Positions 63,722-64,000 of a DNA stretch of 64,000 nt are shown here, piece after piece. Numbering within the stretch: the first letter of the stretch is position 1; every line of letters begins with the position of its first letter. Origin of the DNA: Toxonevra muliebris (taxonomy: Eukaryota; Arthropoda; Insecta; Diptera; Pallopteridae); contig CAVNUY010000046.1 in NCBI GenBank assembly GCA_963691655.1, forward strand, positions 248,001-312,000. The letters are read 5' to 3'. The notes under the pieces were generated by a model. The model saw only the letters and a program-made list of their open reading frames with translations. It was not told the DNA's origin and searched no databases. A program made the position numbers and the translations under genes.

Positions 63722-64000
63722 CGAATTTTAATTCCGAATTTTAATTTCGAATTTTAATTTCGAATTTTAATTCCGAATTTTAATTCCGAATTTTAATTTC
63801 GAATTTTAATTCCGAATTTTAATTCCGAATTTTAATTCCGAATTTTAATTCCGAATTTTAATTCCGAATTTTAATTTCGAATTTCAATTTCGAATTTTAA
63901 TTCCGAATTTTAATTCCGAATTTTAATTCCGAATTTTAATTCCGAATTTTAATTCCGAATTTTAATTCCTAATTTTAATTCCGAATTTTAATTCCGAATT

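Larger units (their letters stand above)
1..64000 (+). repeat. 13-bp AT-rich satellite DNA array, consensus CGAATTTYAATTY
   Basis: The entire window is a head-to-tail array of a 13-bp unit. C of the invariant CG falls at 4, 17, 30, 43, 56 and so on, and at 63,982 near the end; with twelve short units this gives 4,923 units between those two points. Positions 8 and 13 alternate between T and C; most other positions are nearly fixed. Each unit has one CpG, two AATT tetramers and, when position 8 is T, a TTAA. GC content is 2/13 or 3/13 for the common unit types. Since 13 is not a multiple of 3, TAA from the TTTTAATT core enters every forward frame about every 39 bp, and TAA from ATTAAAAT does the same on the other strand. 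ATG is almost absent. No gene is therefore plausible. Simple-sequence satellites of this size and purity are typical of eukaryotic heterochromatin; the species is not recognisable. The array continues past both ends. Confidence 0.98.
54200..64000 (+). repeat. Array domain III, CTAATTTT-rich, no inverted units
   Basis: From about 54.2 kb onward units in which CG became CT (CTAATTTTAATTC) are frequent, runs of C13 units are long, and the inverted unit is absent. Eleven copies of a five-unit marker module recur. No short units were found, and all module spacings are exact multiples of 13. The left boundary is a gradual change in unit mix, not a sharp junction. The domain runs off the end of the window. 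Confidence 0.65.

Noticed and set aside
1..64000. Protein-coding genes
   Set aside because: TAA from the unit core enters each frame about every 39 bp on both strands, ATG is nearly absent and composition is uniform. Slightly longer open stretches occur only where C8 units remove TAA.
1..64000. Telomere repeat array
   Set aside because: Telomere repeats are usually G-rich on one strand and nearly identical at the end. Here G occurs only in CG, units vary, and multi-kilobase higher-order copies are present.
1..64000. CRISPR array or other repeat-spacer system
   Set aside because: Units abut with no unique spacers, and there are no neighbouring genes.
1..64000. Heat-shock element arrays built from TTC and GAA
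   Set aside because: Heat-shock elements need GAA and TTC blocks separated by two bases. Here the blocks are separated by 0 or 1 base across the junction and by 6 bases inside the unit.
1..64000. CENP-B box or a proven centromere
   Set aside because: No match to the CENP-B box core is visible in this two-motif sequence. A centromere cannot be claimed without chromatin data.
1..64000. Intrinsic DNA curvature from phased A-tracts
   Set aside because: A-tracts recur every 6-7 and 13 bp, out of step with the 10.5-bp helical turn, so bends should largely cancel.
1..64000. Transposon or retroelement remnants between units
   Set aside because: Phase accounting leaves room only for twelve short units; no inserted sequence was found anywhere.
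1..64000. Artificial or assembly-made low-complexity sequence
   Set aside because: Private substitutions inside duplicated blocks and a consistent nesting of events look like real history. Copy number could still be misassembled; only long reads can settle that.

Overview
The whole 64,000-base window is one uninterrupted tandem array of a 13-bp, AT-rich satellite monomer, consensus CGAATTTYAATTY. The two Y positions (8 and 13) are the main polymorphic sites. I find no protein gene, RNA gene, transposon, CRISPR array or any non-satellite stretch of even 100 bp. The array is already in mid-unit at base 1 and is still running at base 64,000, so both true edges lie outside. This suggests constitutive heterochromatin (pericentromeric, subtelomeric, or on a sex or B chromosome) of a eukaryotic nuclear genome read with accurate long reads. 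Nothing in the sequence identifies the species or clade.

Unit phase can be followed by hand from the first CG (base 4) to the last (base 63,982). It closes exactly with 4,923 units if twelve units are short: seven of 12 bp, four of 11 bp and one of 7 bp. I found no long units. Every unit runs in the same direction except 37 copies of a single-monomer inversion (CGAAATTAAAATT, the exact reverse complement of a normal unit). These copies start at 641 and stop after 52,113.

Rare substitutions act as landmarks and show that the array is built of nested segmental duplications, nearly all in whole numbers of monomers. Domain I (1 to about 21 kb) carries a module made of an inverted unit, then a TAG unit, then a TTG unit, plus duplications at spacings of 2,859, 711, 624 and 325 bp. 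Domain II (about 21.5 to 53.8 kb) holds the largest copies: offsets of about 4.65 kb, 11.0-11.1 kb, 3,289 bp, 1,976 bp, 9,724 bp and about 2.69 kb. Domain III (about 54.2 kb to the end) has no inverted units. It is rich in CTAATTTT units and carries eleven copies of a five-unit marker module.

There is no gene network here. What can be read is the history of the array: slippage deletions, one inversion between adjacent TTCGAA palindromes that was then spread by copying, and repeated block amplification. Functional suggestions (a binding platform for AT-hook or AATT-binding proteins, a cruciform-prone site, centromere or heterochromatin) are inference only.
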